This document shows positions 4,357 through 12,553 of a DNA stretch of 13,248 nt, one piece after another. The DNA lies in assembly GCA_964583095.1 (NCBI GenBank), contig CAZOVB010000090.1, positions 1 through 13,248 on the forward strand, in the 5' to 3' direction. The position numbers were made by a program, and so were the translations under genes. The notes under the pieces were generated by a model. That model was not told the origin of the DNA. It worked only from the letters and a program-made list of their open reading frames with translations, and ran no database searches. Each line of letters starts with the position of its first letter. Positions within the stretch are counted from its first letter, which is position 1. The stretch is from CAZOVB01 sp964583095. Its GTDB lineage: Bacteria > Planctomycetota > Phycisphaerae > SM23-33.

Positions 4357-6408
4357 ATGCACATAAATAGAGATAATTATATTTTGGATGAAATCCCAAA
4401 GCTAAATCCAAATGGAATAGAATATGTAGAATTTTGGCGTGAACAAAAATATAAGGTTATATATGGAGAGTGGGTAGGTGGTTGCTGGATACCAGGCATT
4501 TTGTATCATTATATAAATTTCTGGAAGATAGAAATAAAAGATAGTGCTGATTCTAAGTCTTCTCGTATTGGCAGACCTTTTTTTCGTGATATAGATTATG
4601 ATTTTTGTATTGCTTATACAGAGGCTCGTGGTTTTTCTCGTTTTGAAAAACAAACAAAAGAAGATATAGAGGGTAAAACACCAAGAGAAATAATGATGGC
4701 AACATATCCTCATTCTATGGGTAAGCCATTGTTTGAAAATGGTGCTAAAAATATTGCTTTTCTTGGTAACAGGGGATTAGGTAAATCTTTTCTTTTGTCT
4801 AATGCTATTGCTTGTGAGTATTTGCATGAAAAAAAAGGTGAAAAAAAACAAATTGTTGTTGGGGCTGGTGAAAGTAAGTTTTCAACAGACTTGTTAAATA
4901 AGTTTAAGTTGGGTGTAGACAATCTTCCTGGTGCTGTTGAACATAATAATCAATATTATCCACCTCCTTTTTTTAAAAAATCAAAAGGTAGTTTAGTTTG
5001 TGGCAAGACTCTTACAGCAGAATATGATGTTTATATAGGTAATAATAAAATAACACGTGGTTCTCTGTCATCAATAAAGCATGTTTCTTATTCCGATAAT
5101 GTATTTGCCGGACAGGGGACACGTCCTGTTTTGCAAATATATGAAGAAGCTGGCATGTTTAGAAAGTTGATTGACTGTTGGAATAATAACAAGGAAACCG
5201 TCATGTATGGTAAACAACAGTTTGGCACACAAATAGCTTTGGGAACGGGAGGCAGCATGGACAAAGGTACTGTTGATTTGAGTAAAATATTTTATGAGCC
5301 AGAGGTTTTTAATTTAGTTGAGTTTGAAGATGTTTGGGAGAAAAAAGGCAAGATAGGTTTTTTTATTCCTGTACAAAGGGGCACTAATGATTTTAAAGAT
5401 AACAAAGGCAATAGTAAGGAAGAAGAGGCTGTTGAGTATTTTCTTGGTGTAAGAAACAATTTAAAAGAAAATAATGCACCACGAAAGGTGATAGAACAGG
5501 AGATACAATATCGACCTTTTAAACCCAGCGAGGCTTTTTTAATTAGTTCTGGTAATATTTTTCCGCAGTCAGAGATACAAGAGCATTTGGCATATATTGA
5601 AAATAATAAAGAAATAAAAAACTCTGGTGCTGTTGGTGAATTATTTTTTTCCGAAAGCGGCGAAGTTAAGTTTAGGCAAAACCAGAAATTAAGAGAGATA
5701 ACTAAATATCCTCTTGATGATTTTGATGATACAAAAGGTGCTGTTGTTATTTGGGAAGCACCTATTGATAATGCTCCAAACAATTTATATGTGGCTGGTT
5801 CTGACCCATATGACCATGACCGTTCCGGCACAGGTTCTCTTGGCAGTGTTTTTATATACAAGCGTTTTCATAATATGGAAAGCAGCTATGAAACTGTTGT
5901 TGCTGAATATACAGGTCGTCCTAAGAAAGCGGAGGATTTTTATGAGAACACAAGGAAATTATTATTATTTTATAATGCAAGGTTGCTTTATGAAAACGAG
6001 AGAAAAGGTTTACATCAATATTTTCAGCAGAAAAATTGTACAAATTTATTGATAGATCAGCCCACAGAAGTAATAAAAGACATAATAAAAGATTCTCATG
6101 TTGATAGAGAAAAGGGTATACACATGGTTTCTCGAACAAAAGATTATGCAGAAAGATTAACTAACAGTTGGCTTTTAGAGGAATATGCACCAGGTAAAAT
6201 GAATTTAAAAAAGATAAGAAGTGTTGCTTTATTAAAAGAGCTTCTTATGTATGACGGTGAAAGAAATACAGATAGAGTTATTGCCTTTTTTATGGTCATG
6301 TTATTGTTACAACAAATGCACAAGACAAGGGTAAAAGATGTTGAGGATAATAGTTTGAAAAACTTTTTTGACGTAGAAATTTTTGGTGGCAAACCAGATA
6401 TAAATTGA
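4357..6408 (+). CDS. terL: Terminase large subunit
   Basis: A 683-aa DNA-packaging motor with an N-terminal ATPase and a C-terminal nuclease. The Walker A loop is GNRGLGKS (residues 137-144). A Walker B-like strand, PVLQIYEEAG (257-266), carries the acidic pair E263/E264 in place of the more usual D-E. In the nuclease part, D483 in VAGSDPYDHD, E546/E548 in LLYENERKG and D639 in NTDRVIAFF fit the three acidic positions of the RNase H-like fold. The first ~130 residues (IEYVEFWREQ, GGCWIPGILY, RPFFRDIDYD) form an N-terminal extension seen in other Bacteroidota phage terminases. It hydrolyses ATP to move DNA into the procapsid through the portal, whose gene is next, and cuts the genome. Length is ordinary for the family. 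Confidence 0.92.
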   Translation: MHINRDNYILDEIPKLNPNGIEYVEFWREQKYKVIYGEWVGGCWIPGILYHYINFWKIEIKDSADSKSSRIGRPFFRDIDYDFCIAYTEARGFSRFEKQTKEDIEGKTPREIMMATYPHSMGKPLFENGAKNIAFLGNRGLGKSFLLSNAIACEYLHEKKGEKKQIVVGAGESKFSTDLLNKFKLGVDNLPGAVEHNNQYYPPPFFKKSKGSLVCGKTLTAEYDVYIGNNKITRGSLSSIKHVSYSDNVFAGQGTRPVLQIYEEAGMFRKLIDCWNNNKETVMYGKQQFGTQIALGTGGSMDKGTVDLSKIFYEPEVFNLVEFEDVWEKKGKIGFFIPVQRGTNDFKDNKGNSKEEEAVEYFLGVRNNLKENNAPRKVIEQEIQYRPFKPSEAFLISSGNIFPQSEIQEHLAYIENNKEIKNSGAVGELFFSESGEVKFRQNQKLREITKYPLDDFDDTKGAVVIWEAPIDNAPNNLYVAGSDPYDHDRSGTGSLGSVFIYKRFHNMESSYETVVAEYTGRPKKAEDFYENTRKLLLFYNARLLYENERKGLHQYFQQKNCTNLLIDQPTEVIKDIIKDSHVDREKGIHMVSRTKDYAERLTNSWLLEEYAPGKMNLKKIRSVALLKELLMYDGERNTDRVIAFFMVMLLLQQMHKTRVKDVEDNSLKNFFDVEIFGGKPDIN

Positions 6409-6412
6409 TTAT

Positions 6413-6480
6413 TGTTATTTTATTGTTATTTTTTTCACAACAAAAACTTTGTTTTTAGAATAATGTTGACGTATACTTGT
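6413..6480 (+). promoter_or_regulatory. Late-type promoter repeat, copy 1 (before the portal gene)
   Basis: A 68-bp segment that recurs at 8770-8837 with 64 of 68 bases identical. It contains TTTG at 6448-6451, a 20-nt spacer, and TATACTTG at 6472-6479. This fits the Bacteroidota sigma-70 form (TTTG about -33, TAnnTTTG about -7), with C for T at one place. AAAAAC-TTT-GTTTTT makes a small inverted repeat over the upstream box. The expected transcript start near 6486 leaves a leader of about 20 nt before the GTG start at 6505. Confidence 0.75.
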
Positions 6481-6504
6481 GCCATTAAATAAAAATTTTT
6501 ATTT

Positions 6505-8766
6505 GTGGCGTATAGTACCGATTCCTCTCTTCCTGTACAGAAGATACCATTAAGTAAGAAGGACGACACATGGCGAGAGAATTGCGTTGATGCTATTGTA
6601 GCACGCAGTTCTGGTGTGGGTTCGTATTTAAAAAACAAAATGCAAATTAATTATGATTTGTATAATGGTATTTTTGATAAAGATGATTTGCGTTATGTGA
6701 CCAATCCTTACGGTGTTGATGTTCGTAAGGAGAGCTTTCCTGCAAATATGACCAATATAAATCAGGTTGCATCAAAAATAAATTTATTGTTAGGCGAAGA
6801 ATCAAAGAGGCCAGACAACTTTAGAATTAAACAATCCAACCCAACATCGTTATCCTCTTTGGAAAAAGAGCGTAAGAACGCATTAAGTCAATATATACAA
6901 AATCAGATAGTTGGCGGTGTTAAGCCAGAGATAGTTAAGGGTGAGAAGCCAGAAACTCCACAAGAGATAGAACAAAGGTTAAGAAAATACACTGACGTTG
7001 GTGAAAAGGCCGCTGATATTATACTGAATTATCAGTATCAAAAAAACGAGTTAAAAAATATTTTTAATGATGGTTGGAAAGATGCTTTGATTGCGGGGCA
7101 AGAGATTTATTATATTTTCAATATTGATGAGGATGTTATTGTTGAGAGGTGTAATCCTCTTGACTGCACTTGGGATATGTCACGTAATATGTGTAATGTA
7201 CAAGACGGCGATTGGTTTTTGCGTGAAATGTGGATGACTGCCGCCCAAATATATGATAGGTTTAAAGAAGTTTTGACTGAACCAGACCTTGATAAACTTT
7301 TGGATATTGCAGACGAAAGTGGTGGTATGCAAGAAAAAGTTGGTGTTCAGTATTCGAGACAAATTTTTGATAATCATTATGATGTTAGTTCATTACATTC
7401 TAATCAAATACCATTATATCATTGTGTTTGGCGTTCTTATGCCAAGATAGGTATAATAAAATATATGGATGATGGTGTTGAGTATGAGTATTTGGTTGAT
7501 GAAACTTATGATGTTTCGCCTGGTGAAGAGATAGTTTGGGAATGGAAGCCTGAAATATGGCATGGATATAGGGTTGCTGACAGTGACTTGTATTTTTGTG
7601 TAGAACCTATAGATGGAGATAAACTGCCTTATGTCGGTGGCAGTTATACTGATACTAATTCAGAATCTGTTAGTCTTGTTTCTGCTTTAAAGCCTTTACA
7701 GTATTTTTATAATATTATATGGTATCGTTTAGAGCTTGCTGTTGCGAGGGATAAGGGTCAGGTTGCCATTATGGATGTGACACAGATACCCAAGTCGGCT
7801 GGTTTTGATTTAAAAAGATGGATGCATTATATGTCTGCGCTTGGAGTTATGTTGGTTAATCCTCATGAAGACGGCATGGGTTCTGATAGAAACGGGAAGC
7901 CGGCATCTTTTAATCAGTTTAATAGCGTTGATTTAAGTACAGCACAGTCAATACAACAATATATTAAACTGCTTGATTATATTGATATGTTGATGGGGGA
8001 TGTTGTTGGTATTAGTCGGCAAAGAGAGGGTCAGGTTTATGCAAGCGAGCTTGTTGGTAATGTTGAAAGAATTATTACACAGACATCATATATTACAGAG
8101 CCTATATTTGGTAGGCACAATTTTATAAAAAAACAGGTGGCAGATCAGTTATTAGAAACGACCCGCATAGCGTGGGCTGATGTTTATGAGGACAAACCTG
8201 TTGGTTATGTTATGAATGACCAAGAGAAGCGCTGGTTAGAAAGTGTCCCTGATGAATTTATGTTTGAGGACTTTGACATATTTGTTACCGATTCTACAAA
8301 AGACTTAAAAAATATTGAAGTTCTCAAAAACCTTTCGCAGGCAGCATTGCAGAACGGTACTCCATATAGCTATATTGCGGAGATGCTTACATCTGAAAAT
8401 ATGATGGAAATAGCCACCAAGCTAAAGACAGCAGATGTTATGATGCAACAGCGAGAGGATGCTCAAATGCAACAGAAGTTGCAGTCACAAGAAAAAGTAA
8501 AACAGGCAGAGTTGCAGGATAAAGAACGTGACAGACAGGTCGACATACAGAAAACAAACGTGAAGGCTAATACTGATTTAAAGATTGCACAACTTGATAA
8601 GGAAGAAAAGATATATGATGATTCTGACGAAGTAAAAGAAAGAATAGAAACCAAAAAGGTTGAAGCAGATAGAGAAAAAGCCAAGCGAGAGTTGGATTTG
8701 AAAGAAAAAGAATTAGAGCAAAAAAAAGAAGAAAGAAGCAGCGTGAAAAAAGATAATAACGATTAG
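6505..8766 (+). CDS. Portal protein
   Basis: A 753-aa protein forming the ring at the capsid vertex through which DNA is packaged and the tail attached. Assignment rests on the position between terminase and scaffold/capsid, the size, and a middle-to-late region typical of portals: LLDYIDMLMGDVVGISRQREGQ followed by NVERIITQTSYITEPIF, corresponding to the clip/stem and crown boundary. The C-terminal ~110 residues are extremely charged (EKVKQAELQDKERDRQVDIQ onwards), likely a long helix or coiled coil. The start is GTG at 6505, since a stop codon lies upstream in frame at 6490 and no ATG intervenes. The next ATG would delete the conserved-looking N terminus. It has its own promoter repeat upstream. 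Confidence 0.85.
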   Translation: MAYSTDSSLPVQKIPLSKKDDTWRENCVDAIVARSSGVGSYLKNKMQINYDLYNGIFDKDDLRYVTNPYGVDVRKESFPANMTNINQVASKINLLLGEESKRPDNFRIKQSNPTSLSSLEKERKNALSQYIQNQIVGGVKPEIVKGEKPETPQEIEQRLRKYTDVGEKAADIILNYQYQKNELKNIFNDGWKDALIAGQEIYYIFNIDEDVIVERCNPLDCTWDMSRNMCNVQDGDWFLREMWMTAAQIYDRFKEVLTEPDLDKLLDIADESGGMQEKVGVQYSRQIFDNHYDVSSLHSNQIPLYHCVWRSYAKIGIIKYMDDGVEYEYLVDETYDVSPGEEIVWEWKPEIWHGYRVADSDLYFCVEPIDGDKLPYVGGSYTDTNSESVSLVSALKPLQYFYNIIWYRLELAVARDKGQVAIMDVTQIPKSAGFDLKRWMHYMSALGVMLVNPHEDGMGSDRNGKPASFNQFNSVDLSTAQSIQQYIKLLDYIDMLMGDVVGISRQREGQVYASELVGNVERIITQTSYITEPIFGRHNFIKKQVADQLLETTRIAWADVYEDKPVGYVMNDQEKRWLESVPDEFMFEDFDIFVTDSTKDLKNIEVLKNLSQAALQNGTPYSYIAEMLTSENMMEIATKLKTADVMMQQREDAQMQQKLQSQEKVKQAELQDKERDRQVDIQKTNVKANTDLKIAQLDKEEKIYDDSDEVKERIETKKVEADREKAKRELDLKEKELEQKKEERSSVKKDNND

Positions 8767-8769
8767 CAC

Positions 8770-8837
8770 TGTTATTTTATTGTTATTTTTTTCACAACAA
8801 AAACTTTGTTTTTAGGGTAATGTTAATGTATACTTGT
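8770..8837 (+). promoter_or_regulatory. Late-type promoter repeat, copy 2 (before the scaffold gene)
   Basis: The second copy of the 68-bp segment. It has TTTG at 8805-8808, a 20-nt spacer, and TATACTTG at 8829-8836. The two boxes and the spacer length are unchanged, while all four differences from copy 1 fall in the spacer. That pattern supports function rather than chance duplication. Transcription would start near 8843, giving a leader of about 18 nt before the ATG at 8861. Confidence 0.75.
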
Positions 8838-8860
8838 AAAAATTTAAAAACAGAAAAAGT

Positions 8861-10144
8861 ATGACAGCAAAGAAAAAGGACGAAAAAGCCTTAGGTAAAG
8901 AGCAGTATAATGCCTTTGCAAAAAATTTAGGTTTGCCGCAAGACGAACCGATTGATACAATAGAAGATGAGGAAGAAGAAGAAAATGGTGGTGAAGGTGT
9001 TTCACATATAGAGGGAGACACTATTCAGTTTGAAGAAGGAATGAAAAGGTTTAATGAAGATGGAGAAGAAGATGAGGAAGGTGCATATGATGATGAGGGG
9101 CGTGAAATAGTTTTTGAAGAAAATAGTGAGGAAGAAGATGGTGTTGACAAAAACAAAGATACGGTTGTTTTTGAGGAAGGCATGAAGCGTTATAACGAAG
9201 AAGGCGAAGAGGATGATGATGGTGCATATGATGAAGATGGTAAAGAGATTGTATTTGCAGAAGAAATAGAGGGCGGTTCGGTTGATGATTTAAGTGATGC
9301 CGATATTGCGTCACTTATGGTTGAGACGTTTAAAGAAAAAACTGGTATTGAGGTTGGTGAGGACAGAAAATTTGAATCTGTTGATGATTTTGTTGCTTTA
9401 ATGCAGGATGTTATTGAAGCTAATTCTGAACCAAAGTATAGTTCTGATAAAATAAAAGAACTTGATGAATTTGTCAGACAAGGTGGTAAGTTGGAAGATT
9501 TCTTAAAGACAGAAAAGTCTATAGTGTCTCTTGAAAAAGTCGACCTTGATAATGAGCAAGACCAAAAGTCTGTTGTTAAAAAGTTTTATGAAGACAAAGG
9601 GTTGTCTAATAAAAAAGTTGAGCGGATAATAGATGCAATGGATGATGAAGAGTTAGAAGATGAGGCTAAAGAAATGCATGGTCAGATGCTTGAAGCAGAA
9701 AAAGAAAACAAATTAAAAAGTAAAAAAGAAAAAGAAAAAGAAATAGAAAAACAACAGCAGGCACAAGAAAAATTTGTAAAAGATTATCAGGGTTTTGTTG
9801 ATAAGTTTGATTCTTTTAATGGTGTTAAGCTAAGTAATAAGGATAAAGAGAATGTTCTTGATTATGTTTTAGGTGTTGACAAAAAAACTAATAAAACAAA
9901 AAGCCAATTAGACTTTGATGAGAATCCTTATGAGGTGCTGGCACAGCTTGCACTTGTAAGAACAAAAAAAGACCTTCTCTCCGGTTTAGGGAAAAAGGCT
10001 GAAACCGATGCTGTTAAGAAATTTAGGAATAAATTAAGAAAAAATAGTTCCAAACAAAAAGTAAAGTCCGGCAAGTCTGGAATAAAACAAAGAAGTGGTT
10101 TGGATATAATAAAAAGTGAAGTTTCTAAGTTACACGGGGCTTAG
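8861..10144 (+). CDS. Acidic scaffolding-like head protein
   Basis: A 427-aa protein encoded between portal and capsid, the usual place of the scaffold that shapes the procapsid and leaves before or during packaging. Residues 30-140 are extremely acidic and contain a duplicated block: FEEGMKRFNEDGEE from residue 57 and FEEGMKRYNEEGEE from residue 104, each ending near EIVF. Residues ~225-310 are helical and charged, ending in a Lys/Glu/Gln-rich coiled-coil segment (KEKEKEIEKQQQAQEKF). The C terminus is strongly basic (KKFRNKLRKNSSKQKVKSG), as in scaffolds that dock on the capsid protein through a basic end. No protease motif is visible. The function is inferred from position and composition. 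Confidence 0.7.
   Translation: MTAKKKDEKALGKEQYNAFAKNLGLPQDEPIDTIEDEEEEENGGEGVSHIEGDTIQFEEGMKRFNEDGEEDEEGAYDDEGREIVFEENSEEEDGVDKNKDTVVFEEGMKRYNEEGEEDDDGAYDEDGKEIVFAEEIEGGSVDDLSDADIASLMVETFKEKTGIEVGEDRKFESVDDFVALMQDVIEANSEPKYSSDKIKELDEFVRQGGKLEDFLKTEKSIVSLEKVDLDNEQDQKSVVKKFYEDKGLSNKKVERIIDAMDDEELEDEAKEMHGQMLEAEKENKLKSKKEKEKEIEKQQQAQEKFVKDYQGFVDKFDSFNGVKLSNKDKENVLDYVLGVDKKTNKTKSQLDFDENPYEVLAQLALVRTKKDLLSGLGKKAETDAVKKFRNKLRKNSSKQKVKSGKSGIKQRSGLDIIKSEVSKLHGA
9029..9262 (+). repeat. Internal duplicated acidic block in the scaffold gene
   Basis: Codons 57-87 and 104-134 encode near-identical 31-residue blocks with a 47-residue (141-bp) period. Shared features include FEEGMKR, GAYD-DG and EIVF. The nucleotide copies have diverged mostly at synonymous and Asp/Glu positions, so the duplication is old and its acidic nature is kept. 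Confidence 0.85.
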
Positions 10145-10197
10145 TATGAACGATGATACCGTGAAAAAAGAATTGTTTAATCAAAAAAAAGTAAAAT

Positions 10198-11673
10198 ATG
10201 GATAATGGATTTTTGAATAGTCTTCAACTATATCAGACTCAAAACATGAGCGGACTGGTTGATGAAAATATGTTGTCAAAAGCATTGGTTACAAGTCCAC
10301 ATGAAATTTCGACAATGCTTTCTTATATCATGGGTAATCTTGACAGACAATACTCCAATACTATTGATGCTATAACTAATGGTTTGGGGCGTGTTGAGAC
10401 TGTTGAAAACAGAGAGTATTCTTGGAAAGTTATGATGGAATCTGACCATGCTGTAGAGATTATAAAAGCCGAATGGAATGGTTCTACTCTTGATTCTACG
10501 TCAAGTACACAGACCCCTGGTATTGACCTTACCACAATAAAAGTTACTGTACCGGAAAGATATTTTGGTGTTGGTACTATTGTGGCTTTTGATGATAGGG
10601 ATTTTCAGGCACGTGTTCAGTCAGAGCCGTATCAAGATGGTGGTAACTGGGTTTATAGCCTTGTTGTTGCTGATGGTGACCCATCAACTTATATACCGCC
10701 CGCACAGTTTGCTGCTGGTTCTAAACTAAGTAGAGATTTCTCTGCTTACGAGGAATATTCTGACGAGGATGATATTGTAAGTTATCAAACTCCTGTGGAG
10801 TTAAAGAATCACCTTACAACACTTCGTTTGGGTGTACCTGTTACGGGTTCAGCTTCAAAATTGAAAGCTGTAATTAAATTTAAAGACCCTAAGACTGGTC
10901 GTGAATCAGCACTTTGGTCAGACATGGCTTATTGGAATGCTATACGTCAGTGGTATAAGATGAAAGAGACGCAGCTTCTGTATAGTAAATATAATGCTAA
11001 TGCACAGGGTCAGACGGAGCTTGTTGGTTCTAATGGTCGTCCGGTGTATATAGGCGCAGGTTTGCTCGATCAGATTTCTCCTTCTCATTCAAGGAATTAT
11101 ACTTCAATGTCTTTAGATTTAGTTGATGATTTCTTGTTTGATTTGTCTTATAATAAACTGGCAGAGGGACAGCGTAAGTTTGTTGCTCTTGGCGGTGAGA
11201 TGGCAACACGTGAATTAGACCGTGTCTTAAAAGACAAAGCGTCCGGTTATAACTTGCAGGACACTAAGTTTGTCACCGGTTCTGGTCAGGATTTGACTTT
11301 TGGTGGTCAGTTTACAACCTATAAAGGTGTTAATGGTATCGAGCTTACAATTAGACATCTTCCTGCATTTGATAATGCAGAGCGTAACAGGAAAAAACAC
11401 CCTGTAAGTGGTCGTCCACTTGAATCATATCGTATGGTATTCTTGGATTATGGTATGAGAGATGGTGCTTCCAACGTAAGGAAAGTTGTTAGAAAAGACC
11501 GTGAAAACTTACAGTGGTATGTTTGTGGTTCTACCGTCCCAGATGCTGTACCAGATTCATCTATTGTAAGGTCAAGTGGTATTGATGGGTATAATATTAA
11601 ATGGTTGTCAGAAGAAGGTATTAAGATAGAAGACCCTTCTACTACTGGACAGTTGATTTGTACTGCTGAATAG
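10198..11673 (+). CDS. Major capsid protein
   Basis: A 491-aa protein placed directly after the scaffold, followed by a strong terminator. It is the right size for the shell protein of a Bacteroidota tailed phage. It is rich in beta-prone Gly/Thr/Val/Ser segments, for example IDLTTIKVTVPERYFGVGTI, consistent with an HK97-type fold, though I cannot prove the fold from the sequence. Its second half has conserved-looking segments: HPVSGRPLESYRM, then a Gly-rich DYGMRDG, and RSSGIDGYNIKWL near the C terminus. No obvious prohead cleavage site is seen. The ATG lies 53 bp after the scaffold stop. No promoter box stands out there, so it is probably read from the scaffold promoter. Confidence 0.78.
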   Translation: MDNGFLNSLQLYQTQNMSGLVDENMLSKALVTSPHEISTMLSYIMGNLDRQYSNTIDAITNGLGRVETVENREYSWKVMMESDHAVEIIKAEWNGSTLDSTSSTQTPGIDLTTIKVTVPERYFGVGTIVAFDDRDFQARVQSEPYQDGGNWVYSLVVADGDPSTYIPPAQFAAGSKLSRDFSAYEEYSDEDDIVSYQTPVELKNHLTTLRLGVPVTGSASKLKAVIKFKDPKTGRESALWSDMAYWNAIRQWYKMKETQLLYSKYNANAQGQTELVGSNGRPVYIGAGLLDQISPSHSRNYTSMSLDLVDDFLFDLSYNKLAEGQRKFVALGGEMATRELDRVLKDKASGYNLQDTKFVTGSGQDLTFGGQFTTYKGVNGIELTIRHLPAFDNAERNRKKHPVSGRPLESYRMVFLDYGMRDGASNVRKVVRKDRENLQWYVCGSTVPDAVPDSSIVRSSGIDGYNIKWLSEEGIKIEDPSTTGQLICTAE

Positions 11674-11685
11674 TTTTGTTTTGTG

Positions 11686-11711
11686 TGGGGGGTATTCTGC
11701 CCCCCATTTTT
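11686..11711 (+). terminator. Rho-independent terminator after the capsid gene
   Basis: TGGGGGG (11686-11692) and CCCCCCA (11700-11706) form a perfect 7-bp GC-rich stem with loop TATTCTG, followed by TTTTT. It starts 12 bp after the capsid stop. In such AT-rich DNA a run of six G then six C is conspicuous. It should end the scaffold-capsid transcript or limit read-through to the next genes. Confidence 0.9.
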
Positions 11712-11721
11712 AAAAAACAAA

Positions 11722-11752
11722 TTGAGTGGGGAACATGAATAGATTAATTTAA
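11722..11752 (+). promoter_or_regulatory. Candidate weak promoter after the terminator
   Basis: TTG (11722-11724), a 20-nt spacer, then TAATTTAA (11745-11752), which matches the Bacteroidota TAnnTTTG box at 6 of 8 positions. The spacing equals that of the two repeated promoters. It lies between the terminator and the next ATG at 11770, where a restart of transcription would be needed. Confidence 0.35.
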
Positions 11753-11769
11753 AATCTAAAAAAAAAGAA

Positions 11770-12543
11770 ATGGAAAAAAGAGTTTATGTTAAGCCTTTAA
11801 GAAAAAATGCTTGGGCTGGTGTTAATAAGTATCCGAATTGTTTTGATGACCTTGCACCATATTACACAATAAGTGGTGGTATTTATACAGGGTTAGATTC
11901 TAAAAAAGAAAAAGAGTTAAACAAAACACAAGTTTATAGGGGCGTTGATTTGGCTCCGACATCTGATTTTTGGAGTACGTATTATATACGTATAGGAGAC
12001 AATGGTCTTGTTTTAGATTTGGGACGACCAGATGACTTGCTTAGGTATTATTTTTTAAAAGGACATAAAGATATAAAATCCTCGTCTTCTGATAACAAGC
12101 CTTCTGCTAAGTATATGCTTGTTGATGAATTAGAAGAAGCTAAGAAGCAAAATGTTGCTGCCGAGAAAAAGGTCATGGCCATGAAAGAGTATGCTTCTAT
12201 GACACCTACAGAAAAAAGAGCAGCACTTAGGCTGTATAATATAAATTCAGAAGACATTAGTCCAGAGCTTGTAGACAGTCAGCTTTTTTCAAGGATTGAT
12301 AGGTATCCTGAAAAATTTATAAAAAAGTGGGTTGAAAATGAACATAGAGAAACGGAAGTTATTTTGTTACGTTCCATTGCTGCTGGTATAGTAAAGAAAA
12401 GAGGTGGCTCACATTGGCTTGGAGACCCTAAGACTGGTGAACTTTTGGGTAGGTCTTTTGAAGATGCAGTATTGTTTTTAGAAGACAAAAAAAATCAGGA
12501 GACACGGCTTGTTATAAAAAAACAGTTAAAAGAAGAAAAGTAG
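11770..12543 (+). CDS. Conserved-looking phage protein, probable head-associated
   Basis: A 257-aa protein of unknown role downstream of the capsid gene. The N-terminal half is aromatic and looks globular: KNAWAGVNKYPNCFDDLAPYY, GGIYTGLDSKKE, FWSTYYIRI, then DLGRPDDLLRYYFLKGHK. A Ser-rich linker (residues 104-108) precedes a charged helix (113-142, rich in Glu, Lys and Ala). The C-terminal part is helical, with RYPEKFIKKWVENE and a final VLFLEDKKNQETRLVIKKQL. Similar proteins next to the capsid gene occur in other Bacteroidota phages, as I recall, but without a named function. Position suggests a minor head or assembly protein. It ends 10 bp before the next gene. Confidence 0.65.
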   Translation: MEKRVYVKPLRKNAWAGVNKYPNCFDDLAPYYTISGGIYTGLDSKKEKELNKTQVYRGVDLAPTSDFWSTYYIRIGDNGLVLDLGRPDDLLRYYFLKGHKDIKSSSSDNKPSAKYMLVDELEEAKKQNVAAEKKVMAMKEYASMTPTEKRAALRLYNINSEDISPELVDSQLFSRIDRYPEKFIKKWVENEHRETEVILLRSIAAGIVKKRGGSHWLGDPKTGELLGRSFEDAVLFLEDKKNQETRLVIKKQLKEEK

Positions 12544-12553
12544 TTAGCGTTGA

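Noticed and set aside
5292..5861. A 189-codon open frame on the minus strand within terL
   Set aside because: It is opposite a clear terminase with intact motifs, has no leader, and its composition is what the antisense of that gene would give.
9051..9314. Minus-strand frame encoding a His- and Leu-rich protein
   Set aside because: This is the antisense of the repeated Asp/Glu block in the scaffold gene; the His richness is a by-product of GAT/GAA codons.
10146..10205. A 19-codon ORF starting 2 bp after the scaffold stop and overlapping the capsid start
   Set aside because: Too short and too Lys-rich to support as a gene; most of it is the A-rich leader of the capsid gene.
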